From Fagopyrum homotropicum (taxonomy: Eukaryota; Streptophyta; Magnoliopsida; Caryophyllales; Polygonaceae): DNA of 64,000 nucleotides. How positions within the stretch are numbered: position 1 is the stretch's first letter; each line of letters starts with the position of its first letter. Shown piece by piece: positions 34,725-46,333 of the stretch. The DNA is taken from the NCBI GenBank assembly GCA_033239125.1, contig BSWB01000001.1, positions 29,167,501 to 29,231,500 of the forward strand, read 5' to 3'. The notes below the pieces were generated by a model that saw nothing but the letters and a program-made list of their open reading frames with translations, was not told where the DNA came from and made no database searches. A program made the translations under genes and the position numbers.

Positions 34725-36489
34725 TAAGTTAGTCCAAGGTACTAACCTCACTCGAAGGTAAACTCAGAAAACCGCTACTGCTCAACTTCCTGAAGGAAAG
34801 AATAGATGCCTGCTCAAACAAGGCATCGGGAATCAGAAACTGAACGAATGCTAGAAGCCTACGTGCTTCTAGTCTCACTGATCTCTAATAGATCTACTGC
34901 AACGTGCTAAAAGTTCCTTACTTCTAGTCTCAATGATTGCTAAAGATCTCAACATGCAAGGAGAAGGATTCCTAGTCTCTAAGTCCACAAGGAACATCAT
35001 CAGCAACATAGCTCAAAGGTGTAACCCACTAAAAGGAATCAACAAGCCACTAACTGCATTCACACTAATCATCTAGGTCTAGCCTAGCATGATCTAACAT
35101 AAGGAAAGGGCAAAGGAAGAAAGGAAGGAAGAAACTCACCAAAGACAGGAGATACTGCAGAAGAACCGCGGGGGCGTCCAAACAGAAGCGCAGGGGCGGA
35201 AACCAAGTGTAACCGCATGGGCGGGAAACCAAACCACGGGGCGGTTTCTGGGTTGATCCCCGGGGGCATAAGCTTGCATCCGCGGGGGCGGTTTCTGTAA
35301 CAAAAACTGCGTGAGGCCTCCTTTCGATAGTAACTCATAGCAAGGGCGCCAAGGTTTGAATCCTTGGTCCGAACACGTCAAGACTCAACCGAAAGAGCTT
35401 GAGAACAACAAAACATCAACTACGGAACGACCAACAAGAATCAAGACTCGATCTTGATCCTTGGGGAAGAAGAAAAGAAGAAACAAAAGAAGAAAATGAA
35501 ACAGAAAGGAAAACATGCAACAACTCATGAACGTGAGGAAGAATCAAAGAAGAAGGTACTTACACGTTCAACAATATCACGGGGAAGGAAGGTTGCAGCT
35601 CTTGAGATTGAAAGAAGACGTAAGCAAGAAAAGGGAAAAAAAGACGGGAATATAAAGGGGATGGTTGGAAAAGAACGATAGAAGGTCAGATTAGGGTTTA
35701 GAAGGTATAAAGAAGACAAACCAAAAACCCATGGATGGAATAAGATATGAAGAGACGAACATAAAACAACCCGTAGACAGGCTGGGCCTAGATGCACTTT
35801 TGGTTGGGTTGTGCCGCGACCGCGACAGCGAGGCTGAGCCGCGTCTGCGGCTCCCCTTTATCGTGGAGGCAATGAAGGCTAGAAACGGGGCTTTATAAGG
35901 TCCGGTCCATCTATATTTCAACTTACTGGGAAAGAGGCAAAGGCGGAAATTGAAGAGAAGAACAAGATCTCCTTCTTTGAGCTCCTTTGGGATGGTATGT
36001 TTGTTATCCTGCTTCTTTGTCCTTTCTTTGTAGATTCTTACGACCCGTGCGATCATCCTGCAAAGTGGTGGTTTTGTACTTCTAGCATCATCTTGCGAAG
36101 CTTCAGAAGCTTCGGAGGGAGTAAGGCTAGTACTTGCAACGCTTAAAATCATCGAATGAGGAAGTTCCAAAGAATCAGAAATTTCGTTTGCCTGAGAAGT
36201 GTCTCCCGTCGAGACCTGGGTCGAGGTGACTCCATGTTGCTCTCACCTCGGTTGACATAGATGTGTTTCGTTCGAGACTTAATCCGAGGCGACTCCCTGC
36301 TGCTCTCACCTCGGTCACTTCAAAAGTCATCTCGGTCGAGATGGTCTGTCCGAGGTCAAGACAGTTTGTCGTCTCCTCTTCAAATCCTTCAAAGTAGCCT
36401 TTGGATCTTCTTCCAAGTTTTCCAAGCTTTGTATATCTCCATCACAAGAAACATCTACACCTTTCTCTATCATACTAAAACTCAAAACT

Positions 36490-36926
36490 CTTTCTAGAGG
36501 ATCTTTAATTAGGATAGCTCACCAATTCTCGAGATTCCTCTTCATCATATATGTTGTAGATCTCTTCCCCATGGTCTTGTCCTTTCATCAAGGCTGAGAG
36601 TATGAACACAACACGCTCTTCTCCTATGTTGAAAGACAATTTGACGTTTTTGTAATCCACCAAGCAACCGGAAGTCGCAAGAAACGGTGTTCCAAGGATG
36701 ATTGGGATTGGATAATCTGCACGAATGTCTAATACCACAAAATCTATAGGAATGTAAAACTTACCAAGCTTTACGGGGATGTCTTATAATATGTCATCGG
36801 GTCGAGTAATGGATCGATCCGCCATATACAATGTCATCTTCACCGGTTTAGGCTCTCCTAAACCGACCTTCTCACACAAAGCAAGTAAAATGATGCTCAC
36901 ACTTGCTCCTAGATCACAAAGCAAGT
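36490..36926 (-). pseudogene. Athila-type protease fragment
   Basis: Minus strand 36738-36505 encodes ADYPIPIILGTPFLATSGCL and FNIGEERVVFILSALMKG, matching the protease C-terminal part at about 54410-54240 of the larger element. Upstream, 36926-36740, the sequence continues as the region around the active-site LGAS but with stops. The match ends at about 36926 (CACAAAGCAAG), where the element is cut off. The interval 36180-36490 between this and the integrase remnant is linker rich in CTCGGTCGAGATGG-type motifs. Confidence 0.75.
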
Positions 36927-38640
36927 GTTATGGTTCAAGAAGAAGTACAAATATGAAAAAAAAAATTGTGAAGTGACAATACATTGAATGTGTTTCGAGT
37001 TATAAAGATTTGATAGCCGAATATTATTTATTATTTTTTACCTACTTTTTGGCCTACCAACATCACTTTTCCATGTCCCATATCCCCGTTACGCCTTTAT
37101 GAAAAACCTCATGATATTTATCTTGCATTTTAGTATCAATTGACAAGTGGAGTTTGAGAATGCCTTGACAAGCCTATTGTAAGATCTATTCATTATTGTT
37201 GAGTTTGAGGGTTTATTGATATATCCCTAAACATATTTTGTGAGATTGAGAACAAAAATATTACCCTTGAGCGGTCTGATGGCTATGGTTCTATATTTAT
37301 CCTTTTACAATGATTGATGTTATGATGAAATGGTTTGAGTTATTTGTTTTTCTCTTAGTTAAAATACTCATTGTTCTTACACCTAGTATGTATACGACAT
37401 GATCTTACTCGAGGATGAGCGAGGTTTAAGTATTGAGTATTTTATGAGTGTCAAATGTAACACTTTCTAGACCTTAGATTCATGCATTTCATACCTCTTT
37501 TGCTCTCTCATACATCTCTGATTGTATGAAAATCGTTCACTTCTATATTTTGGTATCTAGCTTGACTTTTATGTGTTTCAAGCATTTATGGCATCAATTG
37601 TGCCAAAATTGCATCCTTCCTGAAATCAGAGTTAAAGAGAATATCTTACAAGACCGAAGAACTACAATACCTTAAAGTGAATATCCACGATTTGAAGCTA
37701 CAAAGGAGTCAAACAACCAGGCAAAACGGCCAAGGAATCTGTATGGTGGCCGTTTCACTTACGTCGTCACTGTAGAAGATTTTGGCGAAGCCCAACCCGA
37801 ATAGTTCCTTACGACCTGGCGAAATAGCCTTTCTACGGTCATCATGTCCGTTGGTATGTCGTTTGGAGGTCGTATGGTTACCGTCTTGACTGGTGTAGTA
37901 AAGGAAATCAAATATTCCGATTTTAACTTTGGAATGGAGATTGTTTTTTTTGTAACCCTAGACTCTGAGGTTTCCCCTATATATTCATATGTCAACCGTA
38001 GGGTTAGATACGCTGTTCATCCTGAAGACAAGATTACTCAGATTTTTCCTTAATCTAGGAGTCTAGTTGTTAGCTTTGAAGGTTCACCCTGTTGGAACCA
38101 AACAATTATGACTTTATGTCTTTCTTAATTTTATATATTTTTTTTGTTTTATATTTGATCATGGTTAGTTATATCTCCTCCTGATCTAAGGATTTGATGA
38201 TCCCTATAATGATTTAGTTTATTGTTTGTATATATACTTATGAATTAAGATTTTGATATTACTTATTTTCAAAGCACTTCATTCCTACTTTTTATATATC
38301 TTCGAAAGAAGTGATGTTTATAATTGGTTTACATAAAACAATTGAAGAAGCACAAACAAAGGGCGTTTTATTAGATTTATTGAAAATAACTTGGTTTTGA
38401 GAGCACTAGTTTATCAAAGCTTCGAGAATTTCAAATTATGGTAGAAAGTTCCGATCTTTGTACCTTTACCTAACCGAAGAGCCTAAACCAAATATTGTTC
38501 TTGGTCTTTTCCATATTTTCAAGTTTTTAATAATTTTTCTATACTTGTCGAGCCGTTGAATTGAGTTACGCGGTCTAAAAATCACGGTCTCTAATTATCT
38601 ACATTAAAGACTATTTTAGATGATTACGTGTAGTTATTCA
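36927..38640 (+). mobile_element. Probable 3' end and LTR of a Tat/Athila-like element
   Basis: GAGGTTTAAGTATTGAGTAT at about 37420-37440 resembles the polypurine tracts of the other elements (AAGTATGGGGTATTT), followed near 37443 by TATGAGTGTCAAATG, a possible LTR start. Further on are TACGGTCATCATGTCCG, GGAGGTCGTATGGTTACCG and a leader-like region to about 38100, as in the other LTRs. The sequence before 37420 would be 3' UTR. The right end and duplication were not found, and the shared CCCGCAGTGTACGGATC block is not seen, so the family call is tentative. Confidence 0.45.
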
Positions 38641-40250
38641 TATATCAAGGTACATTTACCATAACCATATTGGATTAACTGAGGTGGAATAGTGAGAAAT
38701 GACAAGTAGTCCACCACCTCCTAGTCCCTATACATCTCTAGTCTAGACTCTATTACCCGACAATTCAACTCAATCACCCTCATCACAATTTCCCAATTGC
38801 TCTCATTTTACCATAAAAAATTCCATATATGTCCACTAATTAACTAAATAGATTAACATATAAATAATTATATGATGATAAGTTTTTGACAACCATAACC
38901 AAAGACTTAATAAAATTTAAAATTTTGAAGACTTGATTCTAAATTATAATAATGAATTGGAAATTTGTGTTTATTAAAAAGAAGAGAAGAAAGTACATTC
39001 CGAAGCGTAGTTAAACGTGGATAAACATGGGGCTATTGACAAAAAGTTGTTCATTACTGTTACAAAATATTTTAACCTATTAATATATTGCCTATTGTCT
39101 CCCGACATATACAAATAAATCAAAATTTAAAAAACAAGGGTGAGGCGAACAAGGATTAACCAAATCTTGATGGAATCGTTATTCATAAGCCTTGTAATTT
39201 ATGTAGTGGTGGTCATGTCACATTTGTTCTCTCGTACCCTCACATGCCACGTCAACAGTATCTCCTCCAAATCAATAGCCTAAAATTCGTTAATTAGGAT
39301 CATTTGTCGATCCTAAACTACAATATTATATTAATTTAATTAAACTCATAATCTTCGATCTTTTGAATGGTGGTCCACTTCGCCTCACTCATATATTAAA
39401 TTAAATACATAAATAAATGCTCCACGTAAATGTTACAACTGATTCTGCTCGACGGTTTAAAGTTGGACTTCAGTTTTTACCCATAAATTAATATTTCTTT
39501 CGGTAACATGCGATTAATAACAAATAATTTGAAGCTTTTAAATTAAAACTAATTCTAAATTTTTTTATCTTTTAAATAGAAATAATTGTTTGAATTTTTT
39601 TTATTGGAAATAGTGTTGCCGTTACAAATTGTATGATCATCCGCGGAACCATCACCAATTTTGATATTAATTGTATTGTCATGAAATGATATGGCATCAA
39701 TTAGACTTGTATAAAAGTGGGTTCGGGCCGGACTTGCCCAACCTGGTTTGTCTGGGCCTCACCCACGTGAAAAACGGGCAAGCTGTTGGATCGGCTTACA
39801 TAACCCGTATGTACTTGATTGTTCGTTTTTCCTCGAGATTTATCGTTCAAAATAAGTAATATAATATATTTACCACAAACTTTCAATCCAATTATACCTG
39901 CGTAGGACACCCCAGAGTCCGAGGCATGGTAAACGAAATTGCGGGTGAGATGTGGACGGTTAGGCATTACCTGACCAATTAGATTATTATGGATGCAATT
40001 AAAGTTGTATAAATGTTGAATAATGAAATGAAAATATAATATTAATTATAATTAAAGGGATATAAATGGATGGAAGATATTTGGAGGAGCCCATACCATA
40101 CCATACCCTTGTATTGTGGCCTCGAGTTGGGACATATTTATTGCTTCCTACCCACAACTAACCCCTCCCTACATTACTCCCTTCTGACCGCCAGTCTCCC
40201 TCAATCCAACAAACGAACCCACACCCATTTTTTAAATTTCAAACCCAGAT
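38641..40250. other. Upstream region of the ZF-HD gene
   Basis: AT-rich, unique-looking sequence with no coding capacity that I can support and no recognised repeat. Likely holds the distal promoter of the downstream gene. Confidence 0.4.
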
Positions 40251-40255
40251 TTTCA

Positions 40256-40268
40256 TTTTTATATACAA
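40256..40268 (+). promoter_or_regulatory. TATA box of the ZF-HD gene
   Basis: TTTTTATATACAA lies about 60 bp before the start codon, preceded by a C-rich stretch. That implies a leader of roughly 30 nt, short but acceptable; an alternative upstream start of transcription cannot be excluded. Confidence 0.5.
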
Positions 40269-40323
40269 ATCAAAGAAGCCCATTTTCTTCTCCACACTTG
40301 ATGTAAAGCTTCACATCACAACC

Positions 40324-41154
40324 ATGGCGATGGAGCTAACCACAGTCGACGTCACCGCCACGGATTCCGACATCGACACACCACCCAGGACCTCCAACGC
40401 CACTAAGCCCACCGCCTTCCTAGCCTACTCAAACGGTAATGGCAACGCCGGCTTGAAACGCCCGCATTGTGCCATCCCCAATGCCGCTGACCCACCGCCG
40501 GTGTCCTACAAGGAGTGTATGAGAAACCACGCCGCTGGAATCGGCGGCCACGCTCTCGACGGCTGCTGCGAGTTTATGCAGCAGACGACGACCGACCTGC
40601 GTTGCGCTGCCTGCGGCTGCCACCGCAATTTTCACCGACGAGACCCCGACGATCCGGCCCCGCTCCATCGCCGCCGAGATCCGATCCATCCGGAGCCGGA
40701 GACAGTTACTCCGGCAACCAGAACATTCTATTCCGGCCACCACTTGTCTCTCAAGAAAACCGTTCCCGACTCACATCCGGCGAGAATTACGCCGGCGATG
40801 GGCACTCCAACCACCGGGAAAAAGAGGTTCAGGACGAAATTTAGCCAGGAGCAGAAGGAGAAGATGTATGAGTTCTCTGAGAAATTGGGGTGGAAATTAC
40901 AGAGAATTGAAAAGGGTTTAATTGAAGGGTTTTGCAAGGAGATCGGAGTTGGGAAGGAGGTTTTGAAGGTTTGGATGCACAACAACAAAAACACCCTCGG
41001 GAGGAAAGAGAATAATGTTAACGGCGGTGATTACATGAACGCCGTCAATCGTGAGGAGGCCGGCCATGGAAACGGCGGCGAAGGGGTCAACGGGAATGGT
41101 TTGAAGGGTGTGAGCATGGGTTCTGGAGATGGGTCTTTCTCTTCTTCTGGTTGA
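40324..41154 (+). CDS. Zinc-finger homeodomain (ZF-HD) transcription factor
   Basis: A 276-residue, intronless frame starting at ACCATGG, a strong plant start context. Residues 61-107 form the ZF-HD dimerisation finger (SYKECMRNHAAGIGGHALDG, CCEFM, LRCAACGCHRNFHRR) with all expected Cys and His. Residues 165-228 form the atypical homeodomain (GKKRFRTKFSQEQKEKMYEF ... VLKVWMHNNKNTLG). The WMHNNKN recognition helix is the hallmark of the family. The N-terminus is Thr/Asp/Pro-rich and the C-terminus Gly/Asn/Ser-rich, probably disordered. Such proteins act in the nucleus as homo- or heterodimers binding ATTA-core sites and are bound by MIF mini-proteins in other plants. Lack of introns is typical. 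The coding region is more GC-rich than its surroundings. It appears functional; the exact ZHD subgroup is not determined. Confidence 0.95.
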   Translation: MAMELTTVDVTATDSDIDTPPRTSNATKPTAFLAYSNGNGNAGLKRPHCAIPNAADPPPVSYKECMRNHAAGIGGHALDGCCEFMQQTTTDLRCAACGCHRNFHRRDPDDPAPLHRRRDPIHPEPETVTPATRTFYSGHHLSLKKTVPDSHPARITPAMGTPTTGKKRFRTKFSQEQKEKMYEFSEKLGWKLQRIEKGLIEGFCKEIGVGKEVLKVWMHNNKNTLGRKENNVNGGDYMNAVNREEAGHGNGGEGVNGNGLKGVSMGSGDGSFSSSG

Positions 41155-41951
41155 ATTTTGGGTTTTATTTAATCAGCAAATAATTAATGAATGATGTAGC
41201 AGATTAGCAGACATATTAGGAGAAAATATTATTATTATATTTGTATGTTTGTTTCCAGAAATTACAGGGGAGCATGCAACAAAACCAAGCAGGTAAATCC
41301 AAATGTTTTGTTAATTTTTTTAATGGCTTCTTCACATTTGATTGTCATTTTCACTTTGGTTTTCTTCACCGTTGGCAAATAGAATACTTCAGATATCAAT
41401 TATTATATGTATTTGGTTAACTGTTGATAATATAAAATACTTCATATAAATATTAAATATGATTTATGAAATTTATAATATGTGATTTTAAAAATTGATG
41501 GATGGGCTTTATTAAAATAAGGTGAGATGGTCCAAAAAGCTGAAAGCTTATCTTTTGGAGAGGGCAAATATAGCCCACGAAATATAGCTTTGAGGGGCTG
41601 AAAAGCCTAAAATTGGTATTTGCTTTATGAGATAGATATGATTGTAATGGAATCTTGGTGCTATACAAATTACTATTTAGTTTGTTTTTTTTTACACAAG
41701 AATCATATGTGATCTTGTATTTCACTTCGAGTCCTTATTTTTGTTCGGGATTTCTAATAGTGTTGGCTAAACATGCATACTATAATTGACCCATGCATCC
41801 ACAGTAGGGCTGTGACCCTTACTTTATTGAGATTGCGTCTCAAAGGCTCATTACAAATTCGTCCTAAATGTTGAATACTTAAACATGGGAACGATGTCTA
41901 TAATTATGTACGTTGAATTTGAACATTGAAGACTTAAAACTTTATAAAGTA
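41155..41951. other. 3' flank of the ZF-HD gene
   Basis: Likely 3' UTR for the first 100-150 bases, then AT-rich sequence without a recognised feature up to the copia element. AAGTA at 41947-41951 is the element's target duplication. Confidence 0.4.
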
Positions 41952-42082
41952 TACTGACAGAGGATAATGCTCATTCAATTGTCTACTACACTGAATTACA
42001 TAATGATAAGAGTTACATACATTTATACAGATGAAGATTATTTTGTATGGGTCTTAGAGCAAGTGGGTTTGGTGTGCTATCA
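41952..42082 (-). repeat. 3' LTR of the copia element
   Basis: 131 bp. It differs from the 5' LTR by about ten substitutions and a 10-bp gap where the other copy has TATATGGGCT, so the two have diverged noticeably since insertion. Confidence 0.85.
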
Positions 42083-42259
42083 GCCCCCTTCGATCCCAAC
42101 GAAGTAAGGCAGAGTTGGGATCGTAATTGTAGGAACCTAAGTGATGATAGGGCCTTTGTAAGGGCATTAACAACTTGGTCTTTGGAGGATATGAACTTGA
42201 CTTAAAGAGTATGTGATTGAACTCGTTGACGCCCAAAGTGGTAGTCAAGTGACAAATGC

Positions 42260-45200
42260 TTGATCTTGTGACGAAGGACGGAGTTCACATAGTTTCGGAT
42301 GTGGCATGAGCAATTGCCTTATACTCTGCCTCGGTTGAAGAGCGAGCCACCGTGTCTTATTTCTTGGAGCTCCAGGATATAAGGTTTCTTCCAAGATAGA
42401 TGTAGTAGGCACTAGTTGAATGCCTAGTTGCCAAGTCGCTACCCTAGCCGGCGTTTGAAAATGTTGAAAGAGTAAAGCCAGGTTCTGAAGAGATGTGAAA
42501 TGCAAGGGATGCAATTGAGTTTAGATACCGAAAAACTATTTTAGCAGCTTGCCAATGGCACAATAATTAATGCCATGGAGTTAGTGAAGGCCTTTGTCAA
42601 CTAGCCGGGCCTTTCGGCGTTCAATGAAGCCACTAAAGAGACATTTGGTCTTGAAGACCCATTTGACGCCAAGGGTGTTTTGAGACTTTGATGGAGGGAC
42701 AAAGAGACCAATTTTTTGTGGTGAGAAGGGCATGTATCTCAACTTCCACAGCAGCCCGTCACTCAATAAATTGGGATGCGTGAGAGTAAGATGGGGATTC
42801 ATCAAGGACGGTTGTTGTGGTGGAGCACGAGGGTGGTGGCCATGGAGTTGTGGCATCCGTGCATTGAAGAGGTTTGAAAATGTTATGGTGGGATCATGTT
42901 TGAATTGGTGGAGAGGGAGGCGATGAATTGGTGTATGAGGGATCGGAGGAGGTATCAGAAGATTGGGCCTCAAAGTGAGTTGGTATATATGAGCTAGTGA
43001 GGAATCAGAAGGCTGGGCAAGAGAGGAAGTATCAGAGGAGTTAGATGGTGTGTATGAGGATTGGGCCTCAGAAGATGGGCTGAATAGATAGGCCGGAATA
43101 AAGGGGATAGATGTTGTTGATGTAGGTTGAGAGGGAATGCAAGGCTTAGTGTAAGGAAAGGTATTCTCATGAAAAAATACATCTCGTGAGATATAAATTT
43201 TATCATGAATCCAATCAAAACAAATGTACCCTTTGTAATTTTATGAATAACCAATGAAAATGGTGGGATGATAACAATAATTGAGTTTATTGGAAAGATA
43301 AGGACGAAGATTGGGTACACAAGACACCCAAAAACCTTGAGAACTTTGTAGTCAAGAGCATGATGAAAGATCATTTCAAAGGGTGTGTGATTTGAAGAAT
43401 AGGAGTAGGTAGACGATTGATGAGATATGATGCCTTTTCAAAGGCAAAGTCCCAAAATAATAATGGAAGGCATGCATGTTTAAGAAGCGTAAGACCCATA
43501 TCAACTATCTGTCGGTGATGGGTTTCAACCGACCCATTTTGAGGATGGGAATGTGGACAAGTTAAACGATGAGAGATTCCCAAAGATTGAAAAAGAGGTA
43601 CGAGAGACTTAAACTTGGACCTACCATCCGTTTGAATGGAGATAATGGTTGTAGATTAGAGATTTGTGACAAGTTTTATAAAATTGGTGATAATAGAAGT
43701 TAGCGGATTTTGACGGAATTGGAAAAAGCCAAATAAATTTGGAATAATCATCAACAATATAAATGTAGTATTTATATCCTCTATAAGAGGTAATGTGGAT
43801 TGGGCCCCATATATCAATAAACAATAAGGGCTAAAACTCGAGGGCTTCTTGAGGGGGAGGTGGATGAGGGAGCTAGTGGGCCTTGACCCAAGAGCAGAGG
43901 AGCATGGGTCAGGCGGCATGGTCACTTTTATTGACGGGCCTAGAACTCGAGTAATAACATTTTGGATAACGGGCTTGACAAGGTGTCCAAGTCTGTAATG
44001 CCAAAGACTGGTTTGTTGAGTGGTGGTGAGGTTGAGAGAGGCAACAATAATGAGCCAGCAGGCGTATGAAATAAGTACGATCCTCCTTCAACGGGGCCTT
44101 GGAGAAGAACCTTGTGCATCTTGGAATCCTTCACCAAAAATAGACTGCCATGAAATTGGAAATAGACATCATTGTCACAATAAAATCCATGGACTTAGAG
44201 CAAATTTTTAGTAAGAAGGGGGGGTATGATGAAGATGAGTGAGAGAAAAATACGACGAGGAGAGTCGATGGAGCCAATTCCTTGATGATGAATCGGGATG
44301 GTGAAGCCATCACCAAGAGAGACTTGATCAGTGCCTTGGGAAGGATAAATATCGTGACGAAGGTTGGACAAACCCGGAGTATAATGATGGGTTGCTGTTG
44401 TGTCCGGATACTAGTTTGTAGAGGTAAAATTAGCTTGAAAAGACTGAGGTAGATGTGCCTGATATGAGTGATCAAAACGATGCCAACAAGTCAATGCGGT
44501 ATGTCCTGGTTTACGACACACTTGGCACGAGGAGTGGGTATCAGATTGTCTAGTGAAGACTTGTTGGGTGTTGCTTGATGGGTTTTGGGAGCGACCTTTG
44601 CTCCGGCCTCCACGGTAAGAACCTTGACCACCTCTGTAGGAGTTGTGACCTTTGTTTGAGCCTCTTCTAGACTGGGTGTTGCTGGCCTCAAGGGAAGGAG
44701 ATGGAGGAGTGGGTAGAAGTGGGGTATTGTTTGTTTGGTGGGAGATTCCAGATTCGTGAATCAGAAGATGATAAAGAATTTGAGTAGGAGAGGGTAGAGT
44801 AATCTGGGTTGAGAGGCTGGTAACGACAGAGTCATATTTTGGACCCAAGCCGGCCAAAAGAAAACTGATGAACTCTGTGTCTGAGATTGATTGCCCAACA
44901 GAGTTGAGAGTCAAAACCAGATTGTGAGCCTTGCTAAAGAAATCAGTGATACTAGAAGAGCCCTTTTTAGGGAGGCTAATTGATGCCTGTTATGCACAAT
45001 CTATACACTGGATTTAGCCGCAAAGAGGTTATTAACTTGAGTTCATATCTCAAGAGAGGTGGAGCACTCAAGGACTTGCACAAGAACGGATTCTGTGATG
45101 GAGCATGTTAGAATAGCAAGCACGAATTGGTCTTTGGAGATCCAATCCGTATAGGCTTTTGAGAGAGGGGTTGATTTTTATGGGCAAGGTTTTGAACCAT

Positions 45201-45333
45201 CAACAAACTCAAATAGGTTTTGGGCACAGAGAATGGGGGCGATTTGTGTCTTCTAGATGGGAAAATTTTTATGAGATAGTTTAGTAGTAATGAAGGAAGA
45301 AATAGAGGAGAGGGATTTTATTTGTTCCGCCAT
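42260..45333 (-). pseudogene. Copia gag-pol remnant, RT largely deleted
   Basis: Starts at the ATG 45333 (MAEQIKSLSSISSFITTKLS). Gag follows with stops, then an open stretch at 44914-44411 with an RGG-rich region and the zinc knuckle CQVCRKPGHTALTC. The GAG-preintegrase region (about 44000-43930) is shifted, and the integrase core has FIDIWGPIHITS and YIYIVDDYSKFIWLFPIPSK (43824-43690) then GISHRLTCPHSHPQNGSVET (43583-43520) with the DDE-type layout. The RT start is at 42720-42590 (LGVKWVFKTK...RRKARLVDKG). From there the sequence jumps near 42570 straight to the RNase H region (HWQAAKIVFRYL, then shifted frames to 42260), so roughly the whole RT palm is absent. Multiple stops and shifts; cannot encode a working set. 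Confidence 0.85.
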
Positions 45334-45402
45334 TGTTGATTGTGGTAAGAGGAGAAAATTTGTTTTGCTAGACACAAATATTTTTCAAACGTTGGCCATT
45401 TT

Positions 45403-45413
45403 CTTTGATACCA
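45403..45413 (-). other. Primer-binding site of the copia element
   Basis: Minus strand TGGTATCAAAG, directly next to the 5' LTR, matching the 3' end of initiator methionine tRNA (TGGTATCAGAG type) with one change. Used to prime minus-strand DNA synthesis. Confidence 0.8.
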
Positions 45414-45554
45414 TACTGACAGAGGATAATGCTCATTCAATTGTCCGTTATATTGAATTACATAATGACAAGGGTTACATATATTTATTCAGATGAAGGT
45501 TGTTTTGTATGGGCCTTATATGGGCTATGAGCAAGTGGGCTTGGTGTGCTATCA
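45414..45554 (-). repeat. 5' LTR of the copia element
   Basis: 141 bp, bounded by the primer-binding site on the left and the AAGTA duplication on the right. Confidence 0.85.
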
Positions 45555-46333
45555 AAGTATAGAAAGTGACTTTCGATATTTACAAACAAAACTCAAACTT
45601 TGATTTCGGTCCAAACTTAGTTCTTTCAAAAATGATGACATACAAGGATGAAGATAATGTTGAGTTCGACGATGACCTTCTATTTGAAAAAACTCATATA
45701 TAGTAATTTTGATGAGCTTATAACACATCTTCAAGTAAGTCCTCCCTATACTATGTGTTTATTTATTTGATGGATATGTATGTATCTGTGCGTGTGTGCG
45801 TGCGTGTGTGCGTGCGTGTGTGTGTGTCTGTAAATTGTCATGAAAGATATGTATAATTTATTTGTAAATGATGTTTTGTACACATATATCGCATGCATGT
45901 CTTGTACTGTGATTATTGCATGCCAAATTCTAGAGTTGAATTATAAATTGTACAGAGTAAAAAAAAACTCGATTGTTATTAGCAACAAACCGATGACTAA
46001 TATCATTGGCCGTGATAATATGATGATGAGGAGTAAATGAGGAAGAAGATAAGGATTGTGGAAATAAGTAAAATGGATGGATAAATTTTAATGAGTTAAT
46101 TAACTAGATTCAATTTATTGTTTTTGTAACGTTCATTTATCTATACATTTTTTTAATTTTTTCACACAATATAATACTTGTCTTTTCTTACGTGATTATT
46201 GCTCTGACATACATCACATATTAACACTTTACATGCATTCTTTAATACTTGGTATAAATCATCTCGACAATAAGTTCATACATGCTTAATATTGACATAA
46301 ATTATAATTCTTATGTAGGAACCAAATGACAAG
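45555..46333. other. Gap with a GT/CG-type microsatellite
   Basis: Holds a GTGTGCGTGCGTGTGTG-type alternating purine-pyrimidine tract at about 45788-45830, capable in principle of Z-DNA. Otherwise AT-rich with no recognised gene. Confidence 0.6.

Larger units (their letters stand above)
31982..35897 (-). mobile_element. Solo LTR, TGTAACACCCC family, inside the integrase
   Basis: Starts TGTAACACCCCAAGTTCTGG at 31982 and ends ...GGGGCTTTATA at 35897 (the expected CA end changed to TA). A 5-bp duplication AGGTC lies at 31977-31981 and 35898-35902. Contains CCTCACAATGGGTCCCGACC like its relatives. Without the MITE it would be about 1.85 kb. No coding sequence or second LTR is present, so it is a solo LTR left by LTR-LTR recombination. 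The reading frames at 35084-35681 are inside it and are not genes. Confidence 0.8.
31860..36180 (-). pseudogene. Integrase C-terminus, split by a solo LTR
   Basis: Right part, about 36080-35898: RIYKERTKKQDNKHTIPKEL then [20 protein letters not shown] and RWTGP. Left part, 31981-31860: VKHVFPHGAVKVWCEHSG, FNVNGHRLKKY. Both align with the end of the integrase at 50873-52168 ([20 protein letters not shown]...[20 protein letters not shown]). The split falls at 31981/35898 with AGGTC on both sides. Upstream of about 36080 the sequence changes to a serine-rich linker like that between protease and RT, which places the deletion that removed RT, RNase H and the integrase core. Confidence 0.8.
26135..36926 (-). 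mobile_element. Athila-type retrotransposon, internally deleted and invaded
   Basis: Minus-strand Ty3/gypsy element of the Athila type. From right to left in coding order: a protease fragment (36926-36490), a deletion of RT, RNase H and the integrase core, the integrase C-terminus (36080-35898 continuing at 31981-31860), a downstream ORF of the ATHILA family (31060-29280), 3' untranslated sequence, polypurine tract, and the 3' LTR (26135-27744). The 5' LTR and gag are missing beyond about 36926. It has been invaded by a hAT-like fragment at 29280-29814 and by a solo LTR at 31982-35897. Its integrase end and 3' region align in order with those of the 47.3-60.1 kb element. Confidence 0.85.
41952..45554 (-). 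mobile_element. Ty1/copia retrotransposon with very short LTRs
   Basis: Left (3') LTR 41952-42082 (131 bp) and right (5') LTR 45414-45554 (141 bp) share CTGACAGAGGATAATGCTCA and GTGTGCTATCA. A perfect 5-bp duplication AAGTA flanks the element (41947-41951 and 45555-45559). A primer-binding site adjoins the right LTR and a purine-rich tract (GGGATCGAAGGGGGC on the minus strand) adjoins the left one. In element orientation the LTRs run TGATAG...CAGTA, so the 3' terminus is TA instead of the usual CA. The body is about 3.3 kb, short for copia because most of RT is missing. Confidence 0.9.

Noticed and set aside
34070..35797. Several 70-90 codon frames
   Set aside because: Inside nested LTRs and GA-rich sequence; no domain or conserved pattern.
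45788..45830. Possible telomere-like or regulatory repeat
   Set aside because: A plain GT/CG microsatellite; no TTTAGGG units.
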